Source: Xestospongia muta (lineage: Eukaryota > Porifera > Demospongiae > Haplosclerida > Petrosiidae). From it: a DNA stretch of 64,000 nucleotides. The translations under genes were made by a program, and so were the position numbers. The notes beneath the pieces were generated by a model, which had not been told where the DNA came from, searched no databases, and saw only the letters and a list, made by a program, of their open reading frames with translations. The stretch is taken from NCBI GenBank assembly GCA_963693285.1, contig OY848919.1, positions 1,387,594 through 1,451,593 on the forward strand, given 5' to 3'. Shown one piece after another: positions 1 to 12,603 of this stretch. Each line of letters opens with the position of its first letter. Position 1 is the stretch's first letter.

Positions 1-429
1 GGTCACACAGGCAGTTCACATATGACAATCATGTCAATGAGAACATGAGTTAGCGGTACTGACCTTCTCTAATTATTGCCCATTTCTTTGAATGGTCCAA
101 AATTATTGGAAGGGATGATTGAAAAGACCAGTAGGCCGAATTGTAGACATGTGTCATGTGATCTGTCATATGATATCATATGATGTCATAGACCACACTC
201 ATGATTACTATTAGATGGTCTACAATAGACTATCTAATTAAACTGATCGGTATATTAATATTAAGGTCTAAGGGAGGGTGTGGTTAATTAATACCTTGTA
301 TGTCACTGTTAATGAGTGCCAGTTGTGGTGTGTATTATTAACCCCTGAGTAGGGGACATATATAAGAACCATTGTTATTAAAGTTGTTATGTGATAATTA
401 TTTACTATTTTTTGGAATAATTTCTTTAG
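1..429. other. Left edge: presumed FIP1L1 intron, no exon recognised
   Basis: AT-rich sequence with short repeats such as tgatatcatatgatgtcat near 170-190. I find no exon encoding the expected acidic FIP1 N-terminus on either strand. The first recognisable exon starts at 430 with a splice acceptor, so this is most simply intron of a gene beginning outside the window. The minus-strand open frame at 268-474 has no recognisable features. Confidence 0.5.
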
Positions 430-987
430 AGTTTCCTCAGAGCCTGTTGTCTCAATAAATGTGTTGTCTAACAATGCAGAGTCTGTTGAAGAACAGAATC
501 AAGTAAAGATTATCAAATTTTATAACATAATTCAATGCTTTATTTCTTTATAGGATGAAGAGGTAGCTCAGGACGAGGGTGAGACTCAAGTGGGTGGAGT
601 TAATGAGGAGATAAAACAATCCCAGGAAGAGGAGGAAGGAGACGAGGGTAGTGATAGTGATGATGACGATGTTAAGATTACAATTGGAGAGATCATGAAT
701 ACAGCACCAACTGGTTATGGGCGTGCTGGATATGGTAGACTACCTTCATTACCAGGGGCAACAGGTATATCAATTTACTGAGTTATACTGTGTTTTACTG
801 AGTTATACTGTGATAATTTATTTAGCTGAAGGGTTAGTTCCTGCTAAGAAAGTTGATCTAGATTCTGTTCCTCTAATAAATGGAGTACCCTTACCTGATC
901 TTGATCTAGAAAGTATCGACAAACCTTGGCAGAAACCAGGTATATAGGTGTAGCTGTTACATAATGTTTTCATTTCTTCGTCCTCCC

Positions 988-1034
<47 letters not shown>

Positions 1035-4000
1035 GTGCTGATATCACAGATTATTTTAATTATGGTTTCACAGAAGAGACCTGGAAACTTTATTGTGACA
1101 AGCAGAGAAAAATGCGTTATGAATCAACTCAACTTAGCAAATTTGTTGTAAGCGTTAGTCGTCTCAAACACTACATTGCTAGTACTGAAGTATTGATAAT
1201 TTTAATAACTAGGGAATGTTATATTATGAAACACGACTCTATTGTTTGTCGTATAAATACATTGTATATTCTAGTATATTCTAGTATATTCTGGTATATT
1301 GTGGTATACATGCAATGTTGTCATATTTTCTTGCTCAAAAATCAGTTACAAACACACATGTACATTACAAGTTATTCTCTAGTTATATATGTATAATAAC
1401 TAGAGCTTTATTTAACTAAATGTAACGTGACGATAATATGTAATACTAATGCTTGTAGAGTTTGTTTTCAGGGAAGACCACACCCCAAAGCCACACCCCT
1501 TCTTTATTCCCAGGTCAACTCCATGTCTGGCCCTACCTTGCCTGTGACCACACCCACTTTAGAGATGTCCATGGGTTTGCAGCAATCAATGCCAACAGGT
1601 AGACTTGGAGAATATTTCTACGTAGATCTTTGGTTGCCATGGTTATGTGTCATGTGATCTCCATCGTCCATTCATGTTACGTTGAAGATCATGATATAGA
1701 TAGGTAGAAGTTGAAAGTGTATGTTAGTCATATCAAGTTCAAGACAATTTTAGAGATTTGATATGAAGCCATTGTCTCATTTACTGTATTACATGTACAT
1801 GAAGGGACGATGTAGTCACATGTACATGTATTTTAAATGTATGCATGTATGTTTTAAAATAACATGTAAAAGATAGGTAAAGTTTATGTTAAGATTTTGT
1901 CATAGATTATAGTCAAGTTCTGTCTGCTCAGAGTGCTCCACTTCTTGGCACTATTCAATCGCAAGAAGAAAAAGGTTATTTATGTTACCATAGCAACAAA
2001 CATACTTCATTATCATTGAACAGAGGAGAATCTTAACGCTGACATAAAGGCAGAAGGCATAGAATCCACACCTCCTCCAGAGTAAATTATCCAATTAGAT
2101 TTATAATTGTTACATTCATCCTCCTGCATTATAGTCAACACGTGGCACCTCCTGTCCCGCCCATTATGCCTACAAAACCCCCAATTCTCCCTCGTAAGTC
2201 TTATAACAAATCAACTATATACAATAGATGTGTTTAAATTGACTGACTGTAAATGATCCAATATTAATACTAATATAGTTTTATGAAACCAAGTCTTCAG
2301 CTTTGTAATTTTACGACCTCTATTGATGGCTTATAAATGTTTTCTTGGTGCATGTACACCAGATGTCAGCTGTTGTACATCCACTTTTCTAGTTTGTTCA
2401 AGATAGTTATTAGTTCTAAATGAGTCATTTTAATAACATTCCAATGTTGTAAAGATTAGTTACCTCTCAACTATGTGTCCTCAAAGTAATGGACAAAGTG
2501 ATTAATACCATGTACTTGTGAGCCATTAGTGTTTTATGCCTTGCCAGGTTATACTAATGTACTGGACTAGTACAAAGGTCAAAGCTGTTGTTCTTCTAAG
2601 AAATAATTGACTACTGGATTATCTATGCAACTTATAGTCTCTTGTACTTTGTTTTCAATCTCCTAACAATTTTTTCTGCCTCTACCTCAGCTTTATCAGA
2701 CTAATGGTTATGAATGTCCTTCTGCGACACAATTGTGTTGTCTAATATAGTAATAGATCCACTACATTGTCAACTTTTCCTGCATTTTCAAAAACTCTTC
2801 AATCTTGGCCTCTACAATTCTTTTAATACTTGTGCCTACCATAGCCCACCATATACTAAAGCTCTGACTCCTCTCTTAGTTGTAACAAACTCCATATCTA
2901 GTAATCTCACATAAATTCAATGCTATCTATAACTATACTCATCTCTTATATACCCATTATCAGAATAATTAAACCTTTTGATCTATTACATGTACCATTG
3001 ATAGTCTACTAATACTGTTAGCACATATTACTAGGTGTCACATTCTAGTAGGCAAAATGGTACTTTTGATGAGTTAGTAGGTGACTGGGTACCAAACCTA
3101 TTGTGTTACTATAGCAACTTTCCACTTTGTCAATACCTAGTGTCTGATGACCATTGATTCTAATTCTTTACAATACATATATTTACATGACAAATGTATT
3201 TCCAAATGATGATGTTTGATCAGTTTGTCTTCTCTCTAGCTCCTGGGATGCCTCCTCCTCATTTACCCATACTTCCTCCCTCATCTCAAGATATGGCAGC
3301 TGCAATGGCTGCAGCCATGTTTCCACCCCCACCAATCAGACACGAATTTCCCCCAGGTTTTCCACCACCACTTCCTGGTACTGTTCCACCATTTCCTCCT
3401 CCTATGCCAGGTAATGGATGGATGACCAGAAGAATAAAGAGATATTTATTTGTTCTAGGTATGCCTCCACCCTTTGGTTTCCCTGGAGACCACCCTCGTG
3501 GACCTCCTCCCATGGATGAAAGAGGACAACTCTTGCCTCCAGAGGTCATGGGTTTCCCGCCTAGTTTCCCATGGGATCCCTCAATGGGAGCTCCTCCCCC
3601 TGAAATGTTAGAAGGATATCATAGAGTAGGTAGTCGTTCTCCAAGAAGTAGTAGTACTAGTGGACATAGCAGTGAGGCTGAGGAAACTAATAAAAGGTGT
3701 GTCCAATGTTACAGTAAACAATAATATCATGGACCTTTAAAAGTGGTCACCCCTTTAATTTAATATTAATTAAAATAATACTAATATTATTACTTTATGT
3801 ACATATATTTCCAGGCACCCCAGACGAGAGCGACCAAAGGAACGCTCCCGAGATCATCGTCATCATCCCAGGTCTCGTTCCCGTTCTCGTGACAGACACA
3901 GACACCGAGATTATCGTGATAGAGAAAGAGATAGAGAAAGAGAGAGAGGGAGAAGTGAGCGACATGAAAGAGAAAAAAGAGAACATGTAAGTAAATATAG

Positions 4001-4359
4001 CATGTGTTGTCATGGAAACTAAGGGAGTAGTCAAGTGGTCTTAGTTGATAGTCATTAATGTTAAGCAGCACTGTCTGGGAACATTTATGTGATGGGAGAC
4101 TGATAGTGTTGTGTGAAACTAGGGAGCAGACACCAGTCTCTCTACCTTCATAATTAGGCACAGTCTTACAGCTGTTAAATAGCTAACTGGACCTCTTCTC
4201 TAAATAATATTGATTGAATTACTTTTATTACAGAGGAGACGTGAGGAACGGAGACATGAAAAGAGTCGTAGACATCGTAGTACATCACCCGATGAGGGAG
4301 GATCAACTCATCGTAGTCACAAAAAGAGATCATCAAGATCTCCTCGAAGTCCTTCGTAA
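430..4359 (+). CDS. FIP1L1: Pre-mRNA 3'-end-processing factor FIP1-like, 5' partial
   Basis: FIP1 is a subunit of the nuclear cleavage and polyadenylation specificity factor; it tethers poly(A) polymerase and binds U-rich RNA. Visible exons: 430-502, 554-764, 826-939, 1035-1147, 1472-1598, 1906-1974, 2024-2081, 2135-2193, 3240-3410, 3459-3696, 3815-3986, 4234-4359, with consistent phases, giving about 509 residues. Domains in order: acidic Glu/Asp-rich N-terminus; the Fip1 motif across two exons (DKPWQKPG then [17 protein letters not shown]), which is diagnostic; a long Pro/Met-rich region; an Arg/Asp/Ser-rich (RD/RS-like) tail ending RSPRSPS. The start codon and first exon(s) lie left of the window. 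The intron at 940-1034 carries a (CT)n tract against its acceptor, and the 48-nt intron 3411-3458 is in frame and stop-free. Identification is firm; the exact exon at 430-502 rests only on open frame, acidity and splice sites. Confidence 0.93.
981..1032 (+). repeat. (CT)n microsatellite forming a polypyrimidine tract
   Basis: About 26 CT units run directly into the acceptor (ctcag) of the FIP1L1 exon that encodes the core Fip1 motif. The sense strand is pyrimidine, so the repeat doubles as the polypyrimidine tract. Confidence 0.95.
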
Positions 4360-4897
4360 ATCGATTTCCTAATAACTTTCTTTTCTGTGTAATGGTGTCA
4401 TCTTTATTTAAGTATTTTCATCCGTTCGCTCTCTTATTATGATAGTTCTAACACACACACACACACACACATGTAATATATTGTACCTTTATTGCCAATA
4501 ACTTTTATCATTATTACAATAATAATGACCACCTTTAACAACATGGTCATGTTGCATGTATAAAATACATGTACATGTGGGCTTGTCCTTGATTTACGGC
4601 TTGTACAGGTAGACAACAACCAGCTGTTTATTTTGATTATTGCCATATATTGGGAAACTTTTGAGTAAAAAAATTGGGAGTTCTTTAAATCGGAATTTCT
4701 TAAATATATTTTTGTAAATTAACATCTCTCAGTATCCATTTCTCAGATAACAATTTTCACAAATTATTTGATTATGAAATTCGTGAACATTTTCTACACA
4801 AACATTTCCCAATATGCGGATATTATGTAATATTACATAGTAGTCATATGTTATATAACAGTTATTGGTTATTATTGGTGGGTGTGTCTCTAGAAAT
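4360..4897. other. Convergent 3' intergenic region
   Basis: This lies between the stop of FIP1L1 (+) and the stop of the NDUFC2-like gene (-). It contains a short (AC)n run near 4451-4470 and AT-rich sequence. I see no gene in it. Confidence 0.7.
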
Positions 4898-5536
<639 letters not shown>

Positions 5537-6149
5537 GATGGAACAACTGTTTTGTGAGAGGTGTGGCCAATGTTATTATTAATATTAATAATTGAGGAGG
5601 TGACTGGGTGTGGCTCAACCAACATGGCTGAAGTAGTTATCCTTGAATTTTGTTCAATACTTGTCCATGCATGCGCCAACTGTACAGATGTATTCGTGGT
5701 AAATAAAATTGTAGCCATACTATTTTACATAGTATTACAGCTTCCTGGTATCACCAAACTCAAACCCTAAATATCTGATAACTACTCTTATTTTATTAAC
5801 ATACTCTTGTGATAAGATGTAAGCAGCACTATAATGTCAGCAAAAATACAGTGTGATTCCTGTCTATTATGGATGCACTTTACATGTACTATTCAAAAAT
5901 AAATGCAATGCAATAGCTGATAACTACATTTATCAATTCTGTAATATACTGAGCTGTCTGAGCATGACACTAAATAGTACACTTGTCTGCTTGTGTCAAA
6001 ATATTTGTTTTGTTGCGTTCATTTCATATTACTATAATGTAAATATCATTGCTTCTTTTTTTGTTACTACAAATAAAAATCCTCACGTGAGAGAATGCAA
6101 CAAAAAATTAAAGGAAGGGGTTAAAAATTTGGATAACCTTCTCTGGGAA
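5537..6149. other. Divergent intergenic/promoter region between NDUFC2-like gene and AGA
   Basis: About 610 bp between two start codons on opposite strands. Several open frames cross it, but none has recognisable content or splice support. It probably holds both promoters; I see no clear core element. Confidence 0.5.
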
Positions 6150-6573
6150 ATGTCTGTCCTTTTCCTTCAAGTATTGGTTGTCTTAGCATTCTACTCACAT
6201 GCAACAAAATTACCATTAGTTGTAAACACGTGGCCATTTGTAGATGCAAATAAAGAAGGTTAGTTTTCTTAAAGTATTTTTGTTCCCTCTTTACCAGCTG
6301 GCTGACATGTTTAGCGGCTGTTGTCCTGACTGAAGGTGGTTCAGCTCTGGATGCTGTTGAGAAAGGATGCAGTGTCTGTGAAGTGGAACAGTGTGATGGA
6401 AGTGTGGGATATGGAGGAAGGTGAAGAAAAGTTGATATTTAGTCTTGTTTATACTGTTTATTTGTAGTCCTGATGAGAATGGAGAAACTACACTGGATGC
6501 CATGATAATGGATGGGTAAGGAGATGTGATACACCTCCCTTTTCTACTCTGTCTCTCTGTTTCTCTCTTGCTT

Positions 6574-6667
<94 letters not shown>

Positions 6668-8796
6668 CCTCTCCCTCTCCCTCTCCCTCTCTCCCATGTT
6701 CCTCATATCTCTTTCCTCAGTGAGACACATGACGTAGGATCAGTTGGGTGTCTCAGACGTGTAAAATCAGCTATCTCTGTTGCTAGGAGTGTCATGGAGC
6801 ACACCACACACACACTACTGGTTGGAGAATTAGCAACTGAGTTTGCTATGAATATGGGATTTAAAGTGGAAGATTTACAAACTAATAAATCCAAGTGGGT
6901 TGAGTCTGGGTTTGAGTCTAGTGTATAGCATAGGTTTCAGTCTGTATTGATGAGATATTATTTATAATAGGACTGACTGGATGAATTGGATGAATGGACA
7001 TTGTCAACCTAACTACTGGATACCAAAGGTATGGACATGTACCTATATCATGTACCTATATCATGTACATATATCATGTACCTATATCATGTACATATAT
7101 CATGTACATATATCATGTACATATATATTTTACATATATTATGTACATATGTCATGTACATATTTCATGTACATATATCATGTACATATTTCATGTACAT
7201 ATATCATGTACATATTTCATGTACATATGTTGTGTACATATTTCATGTACTTATATCATGTACATATTTCATGTACATATATTGTGTATCATAATATGTC
7301 AATATAATTATATTAATTATTTATAGTAAATAATCCATCCATCGTTGTTTTTACTATTTGTGAATCTACCATCCATTTATTCATTTATCAATTCATTTGT
7401 CTACCTATCTGTCTATTCATCAATCCATCTGTCCATTGTATTAGACAGTTGTACCTGATCCTACAACAAGTTGTGGACCTTATCATAAAATGCCTACTAC
7501 CAAACATAAAAGGTACCTCATATATGTACTGGTATCACATGATATATGTACTGGTATCACATGATGTATATACTTGTATCACATGATGTATTTACTGGTA
7601 TCACATGATGTATGTACTGGTAACACACGATATATGTCCTGGTATCACATGATATATGTATCTCTGCCAATAGTGATAGAAATGTCAGGAAGTCACATGT
7701 CAATAGAGAGAATCATGACACTATAGGTACAAGAATGGATTGATGAATAAATAAATGGATAGATAGACAGAGAATATGATAAACGATCTGTCATTCCATT
7801 ACTAGGTATGGTTGTGGTAGATGGAGCTGGTAAGATAGCTTGTGGTACTACTACCAATGGTTTGAACCACAAAATACCAGGGTAATAATAGCCATTATAT
7901 TTCCATGGCAACATATGTCTTCTTTCACCTTATCAGACGAGTTGGGGATTCCCCCATTACAGGTGCCGGCTGCTATGTTGAAAAAGGAGTGGGTGGGGCT
8001 GCAGCTACTGGAGATGGCGATATTATGATGCGTTTCTTACCAGCGTAAGACAAATCTGTCATGAGTAGTTATTATAACTGTGGTTTAGATATCGTGTGGT
8101 TCAAAGTATGAGAGCTGGTATGTCACCAGAAGATGCTGCTAAGGAAGCTCTCAATCAAATTTCTTCCTATTATCCTCAATATAATGGTGCTTTAATTGCA
8201 GTACACGTTAATGGGTCATATGGTAAGTGGATACTGGCAGTATACTAGTGGTAGAATGAACTAATGGTATAATGTACTAATGGTATAATGGACTAATGGT
8301 ATAATGGACTAATGGTATAATGGACTACTGGTATGATGGACTAATGGTATAATGTACTAATGGTATAATGGACTAATGGTATAATGGACTACTGGTATGA
8401 TGGACTAATGGTATAATGGACTAATGGTATAATGGAATACTGGTATGATGGACTAATGGTATAATGGACTAATGGAATGGACTAATGGTATAATGGACTA
8501 ATGGTATAATGGACTACTGGTATAATGGACTACTGGTATGATAGACTAATGGACTAATGGTATAATGGTAAAATAATACAATGTGAAAATGGTACAATGA
8601 TTTAATGGACTTAGGTCTAAAGGTACAATGATAAGATGGAATATAACATCATGTATCGATGACAAAATGGTTCAGTAGCAGATGATCTAATGGCTAATCC
8701 TCTCTCATTATAGGTGGAGCTAATTACGGGTTCTCCTCTTTTGAGTACACTGTATATAATCCAGATCTTGGAAAATCAACTGTGGTCAAAGTATGA
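6150..8796 (+). CDS. AGA: Glycosylasparaginase (aspartylglucosaminidase)
   Basis: This lysosomal N-terminal-nucleophile hydrolase cleaves the GlcNAc-Asn bond during glycoprotein breakdown. Eleven exons: 6150-6258, 6315-6420, 6468-6515, 6721-6894, 6971-7028, 7445-7512, 7674-7726, 7806-7881, 7937-8044, 8089-8222, 8714-8796; about 338 residues (human about 346). Features: signal peptide ([17 protein letters not shown]); [10 protein letters not shown] at the mature N-terminus; [15 protein letters not shown]; the autocleavage and catalytic site HDTIG in exon 7-8, where Thr becomes the nucleophile of the beta subunit; GRVGDSP-like substrate loop; [11 protein letters not shown]. The exon 2 acceptor was taken at 6314 (tgtttag) because it restores frame and family length; the stronger-looking cag at 6297 would give an early stop. 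Introns carry a different tandem repeat each (6576-6700, 7035-7294, 7525-7670, 8240-8560). Very secure assignment. Confidence 0.95.
6576..6700 (+). repeat. (CT)n tract with CCCTCT tail in AGA intron 3
   Basis: A pyrimidine run on the sense strand, followed after about 20 bases by the exon 4 acceptor at 6720. It is the source of a spurious Leu/Ser-repeat open frame. Confidence 0.95.
7035..7294. repeat. Minisatellite (catgtacatatat)n in AGA intron 5
   Basis: Imperfect repeats of about 12 bp, tcatgtacatat and tcatgtacctat, about 20 copies. Three overlapping open frames rich in Tyr/His/Ile/Cys arise purely from this repeat. Confidence 0.92.
7520..7670. repeat. Minisatellite (tgatgtatgtactggtatcaca)n in AGA intron 6
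   Basis: About six copies of a 23-24 bp unit built around tactggtatcacatgat. Confidence 0.88.
8240..8565. repeat. Minisatellite (actaatggtataatgg)n in AGA intron 10
   Basis: About 20 copies of a 15-17 bp unit (variants actactggtatgatgg), between the exon 10 donor and the last exon. Confidence 0.92.
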
Positions 8797-9199
8797 ACAT
8801 ATTGGCCATAAACCACACCCCTCTGATAATAAATAATTGGTTTCACTGAGTATTTATTTATAATTGAGTCACATGACAATTTTATTGCCTTTCATTAGAA
8901 AGGAAAATCATTATCTTTACTTGTGTTCTCCACACTACAGTCTATTTCACAATGTTTATTTTGCTGAACAAAAAACTCCACAAAATGAACACTAACATCT
9001 ATAGGTACTCTTATTGTAATCTCAATATCTTAAATACTTTAAAAATAAGTACAATATATCAAGGTGACCTCTATATAATGTACTTATACCTAATCTAGGA
9101 CAATAATAGAAAAAGTACCAAAAATAAAATTTAGTAATGATACAATAAAAATATAGAAATAAAAAACCTATAAAAGTATGTATTATCAGGATAGAACTG
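8797..9199. other. Convergent 3' region of AGA and the TKL kinase
   Basis: AT-rich sequence with several AATAAA-like hexamers on both strands (for example near 8829 on +). No gene seen. Confidence 0.6.
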
Positions 9200-12148
9200 T
9201 TACTGTGGAAGTTGCTTCATGTTAATATCTAGGCTTTTAATTACTTCTTTCATTGTTGGACGATTACTGGGGCCTTCATTAATACAAGAGAGAATTAGAA
9301 CATGAAGATCTGGAGATCTTGAACGAACTTGTTGAAGCATTTCTTCACGAAAAACAAAAGCATCTGGAAAACGACAAGTTATAGCTTCACAGAGGAGAAC
9401 ACCATAGCTGAAGACATCCATCTTTGTAGTCAGAGCTTTCTGGACACCAACAATGCTGGTTAATGACTCAGGAGCACTATAAACAGGAGCGCCTGCACCA
9501 CGAGTAATTGCTTGACAAGCCTTGTTTGCAGAGCCAAAGTCTGAAATTTTGGTCTTCCATTTTTGATGACCTTTAGATTCTAAGAGGACATTAGCGCTAC
9601 TAACATCGCGATGGATAATAGGATCAGGTAGACAATGTAAGTAGTTTAGACCAACTGCTACATCACGTATTATAGTCAAGATGACAGGTTCACAGGATGG
9701 ATCAGGGATGAGTTGTTCGGTCTCGTAAGCACTACGTAATGAGGTATCCATAATCTCAGTAATAATTATAGGATTACCAGATGGATCATCTAATACAGCA
9801 CCAATAAACTGGAGGAGATTAGGATGACGTAACTGAGCCATTGTATTGATCTCACGATGTAGTAGCTCGAGATTTTCTTTACTCTTTATAATTTGATACA
9901 TCTGTTTACAAGCTACTCTCTGCTCTCTAAAGATACCAACTCGTACTACACCCCAACCACCTCTTCCTAGCTCATTTTTAGTGAGAGTGACCTCTGTATG
10001 ACTTACTTTCCAGCTGTTTTCCATTAGTCTAATCATGTCTTGAAGCTCTTCTTGCTTTTCTTGAAGACGAGAGCACTTTAGTAATTGTTGTTGATGAGTC
10101 TCTTTTAGTTGGTAATACTCCTCCTGTAATTTGGCCATTTTCTCTCTTTTATCTGTTAATAACTTTGTATTCATTTCAAATTGTTCCCAAAGTTCTCTAT
10201 ATCCACTAGAGATTTTCTCAAAACTACTTGTTAGCCATTCATTTTCTTGTTGTACCACAGAGTTCTGTTCTCGTTGTTTAACTATGACCTTTTCCATCAT
10301 TGAAATCACTTCATCATATTGAGCTTCTTTTTTACATATTTTTGGCTTCTCTTCCAACAACTCTTGTAAGTTATCCACAGTGAATGATAAAGAATTGCTA
10401 ATATTAATTGGATCACCCAATATTTGACCAGCAACCTCACGAAACTGTTGATCAGAGATGACATTATTTTGTCTTTTGTTTAAGATTTTCTTTAGTGGAA
10501 TTGAATCTAATGAACCATTCTCTTTAACTATACTCAGTAATAGTTTTAGCCATTTGAGATACTCCTCATGAAATTCACAATGATATTTACCATGATCCCA
10601 ACCTCGATGTTGCCATAATTCTGTCATCCCATCAATGAAAGTGATACCCTAATATAAGAGGAGTTCACTCATGACAGGTATCTAATAATAACACTCTCAC
10701 TTCATCGAAGACTCCAAATATAGTGCCCTCTTCACTAGCAGAGCATATTTCCTTAGGATCAGATGAGGTCAAGAAAGATTGATATAGAGCTCTCAAACTA
10801 ACCAATACAAGTACTAATAGTTCAGAATCACTTTTAATATTACTTTCCAATGCTAATATAAATTCCCTATGGAAATTAATAATCAAACTATACACACAAT
10901 GCCTAATAACTTACTTTGCTTGTCTAAGTGGCCTTACAAAGAACTTCTCACGACCTAAAAAGTAATTTATGTGATGAGCTGAAAACTGAATTTCTTGAGG
11001 TAATTGAAGGAGAGAAGCTAATGATAAGCCAAGTTTAAAATCATCTATAACTTTTCCTTTCAGCTCTATTGATTGTAATTCAGTATGCTAATAAAGTAAG
11101 TCATTTGATATAAATTAATATAGGGTCTTACTTCTAATATATGTTGCTGCCAAATGTCAGCAGTGGATACTGTAACCACACCCTTTACACTAACACACTT
11201 CAAATGCACTGATACTAATGGAGACAAAATAATCATATGACTCATGGTCACACACTTACTCCATAGTATCCGAGAATAAATGAAATTATCTAAAAAGCTC
11301 TCATCTTGTTGTTGACGATTACATCTAATGGAATTTTTCATCAAGTTTGTACAGGCAGTGGCTAAAAGATGAAACACACTTGTATTGGCCTCTTCTGAAC
11401 CATGCATAATGTCAAAGTCTTTCCTGTAGATGTACAAGATACATCAATAATTTATTGAATTAAAATGATTAAATAAAATAAATATTATTTAAATGCAAGA
11501 TTCTTACTGATTAATAAAATCAAGCAAGATTTTAGCTGTTTGTCGTGGAGGTAAGGTTTCAAAAGCATCAATACATTTTGCAATGAAAGGATCTAACTCA
11601 TCACATTGATATAGCTGATGAAACCTGAACAACAACATTTTAACTTTAAAACAATGACAATAATATTATTATATAAGACTTACAGTTTCAGACGATGAGC
11701 CAGAATTACAAAAAAGGGAAATTCGTCTGCAAAAACATTATCAAAATTTTTCAAAAATAAATGAATAAGCTCCTTCACTTGATTTTGGTCTGGTTTTGAC
11801 TACAAAAGAGAAAGTACTGAACATGTTAGCAATTTATGACTGGAGTTACTTACTGATTTTACAGACTTTTCAAATTGTGCAAATGTTGACATTACCATTA
11901 CAAAGACACCAACATCTAAAGTGACTGGTTTCATAGTTTCTTGTTTAAACATCATCTTCTTCAATTGTCCCTTCAAATCATATGTTCGGTTACCAATACT
12001 CAAAAGCCTTCTCAAACCTACAAAGCGCAAAGACAAGACAAGCTCATGGTATGTCCACTTCAACACAATATGTACCTCTGTTTTGAAGTTCAGAAGAACC
12101 TAACACTATAGATGAGTCTTCCAACATGGAATTGTTTCCTTCTGCCAT
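9200..12148 (-). CDS. Tyrosine-kinase-like (TKL) protein kinase with N-terminal helical region
   Basis: Eight exons on the minus strand: 12076-12148, 11854-12017, 11684-11799, 11508-11624, 11132-11423, 10915-11087, 10701-10866 and 9200-10648; about 849 residues, all phases consistent. The first ~370 residues are helical and unrecognised. A Glu/Lys-rich coiled coil follows, then a C-terminal kinase domain with glycine loop (GRGGWGVV), ATP-binding Lys (VACKQM), HRE helix-C Glu, catalytic loop HRDVSSANVLL, DFG (SDFGSAN) and APE (YSAPES). All key catalytic residues are present, so it is probably active. The wording of the catalytic and DFG loops is typical of the large TKL/orphan kinase expansions of sponges. 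The ATG at 12148 is the first in this frame, but the frame stays open to about 12226, where a possible acceptor lies, so an upstream exon is possible. It is convergent with AGA. Confidence 0.88.
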
Positions 12149-12603
12149 CGCCACTGATCCTGAACTCCTTTGAGCTTTGTTGTTACTTTTTCGTCCTGAG
12201 ATCCTTTTAATGGTATTGTTGTTACTGTAAAGAACACAATTTTGCTAAATTCGAAGACGGACAGAAGCTCTGAAGCTCCTCAATGACGAGACAATAAAAC
12301 AACAACAGAATCCCGTTATGTCCCATCCTGTGTTGCCTATAGCAACAAATAAATTTACAAATTACAATTATTATAAGCATAAAGGCATTAAATGGAACGT
12401 TTTGGTAGGTCCCTCTGTAAGAGATATTTATTGTTAAATAAGTTGATGAATTATTTGTTAGTTTAAAAAAATTCCTGTATTACTTACTACTTACTCGCCT
12501 TTTTTGTGTTTATTTTTTATGATTAACACATTGTGAAAATTAACATAATTAAGTTGACTTAAAATCATAAAACTGATTTAATAATAATATAATTATAGTG
12601 CAA
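12149..12603. other. Kinase 5' / GLRX5 3' intergenic region
   Basis: It holds the kinase promoter and possibly a 5' non-coding or first exon (frame open to about 12226), then AT-rich spacer up to the GLRX5 stop. Nothing else recognised. Confidence 0.5.

Noticed and set aside
3790..4161. Minus-strand open frames of 123 and 79 residues
   Set aside because: They are antisense to the Arg/Asp/Ser-rich FIP1L1 exon 3815-3986 and have no splice or homology support.
5853..6263. 136-residue open frame read as one protein
   Set aside because: Only its last 37 residues are AGA exon 1 with signal peptide; the upstream part is AT-rich promoter sequence by chance open.
6287..6298. Strong-looking acceptor tttaccag for AGA exon 2
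   Set aside because: Joining there gives GCT GGC TGA, an immediate stop; the tgtttag at 6308-6314 restores frame and the family's exact length.
6981..7326. Three overlapping Tyr/His/Ile/Cys-rich open frames
   Set aside because: They come from the catgtacatatat minisatellite in AGA intron 5; only the first part ([14 protein letters not shown]) is real AGA exon 5.
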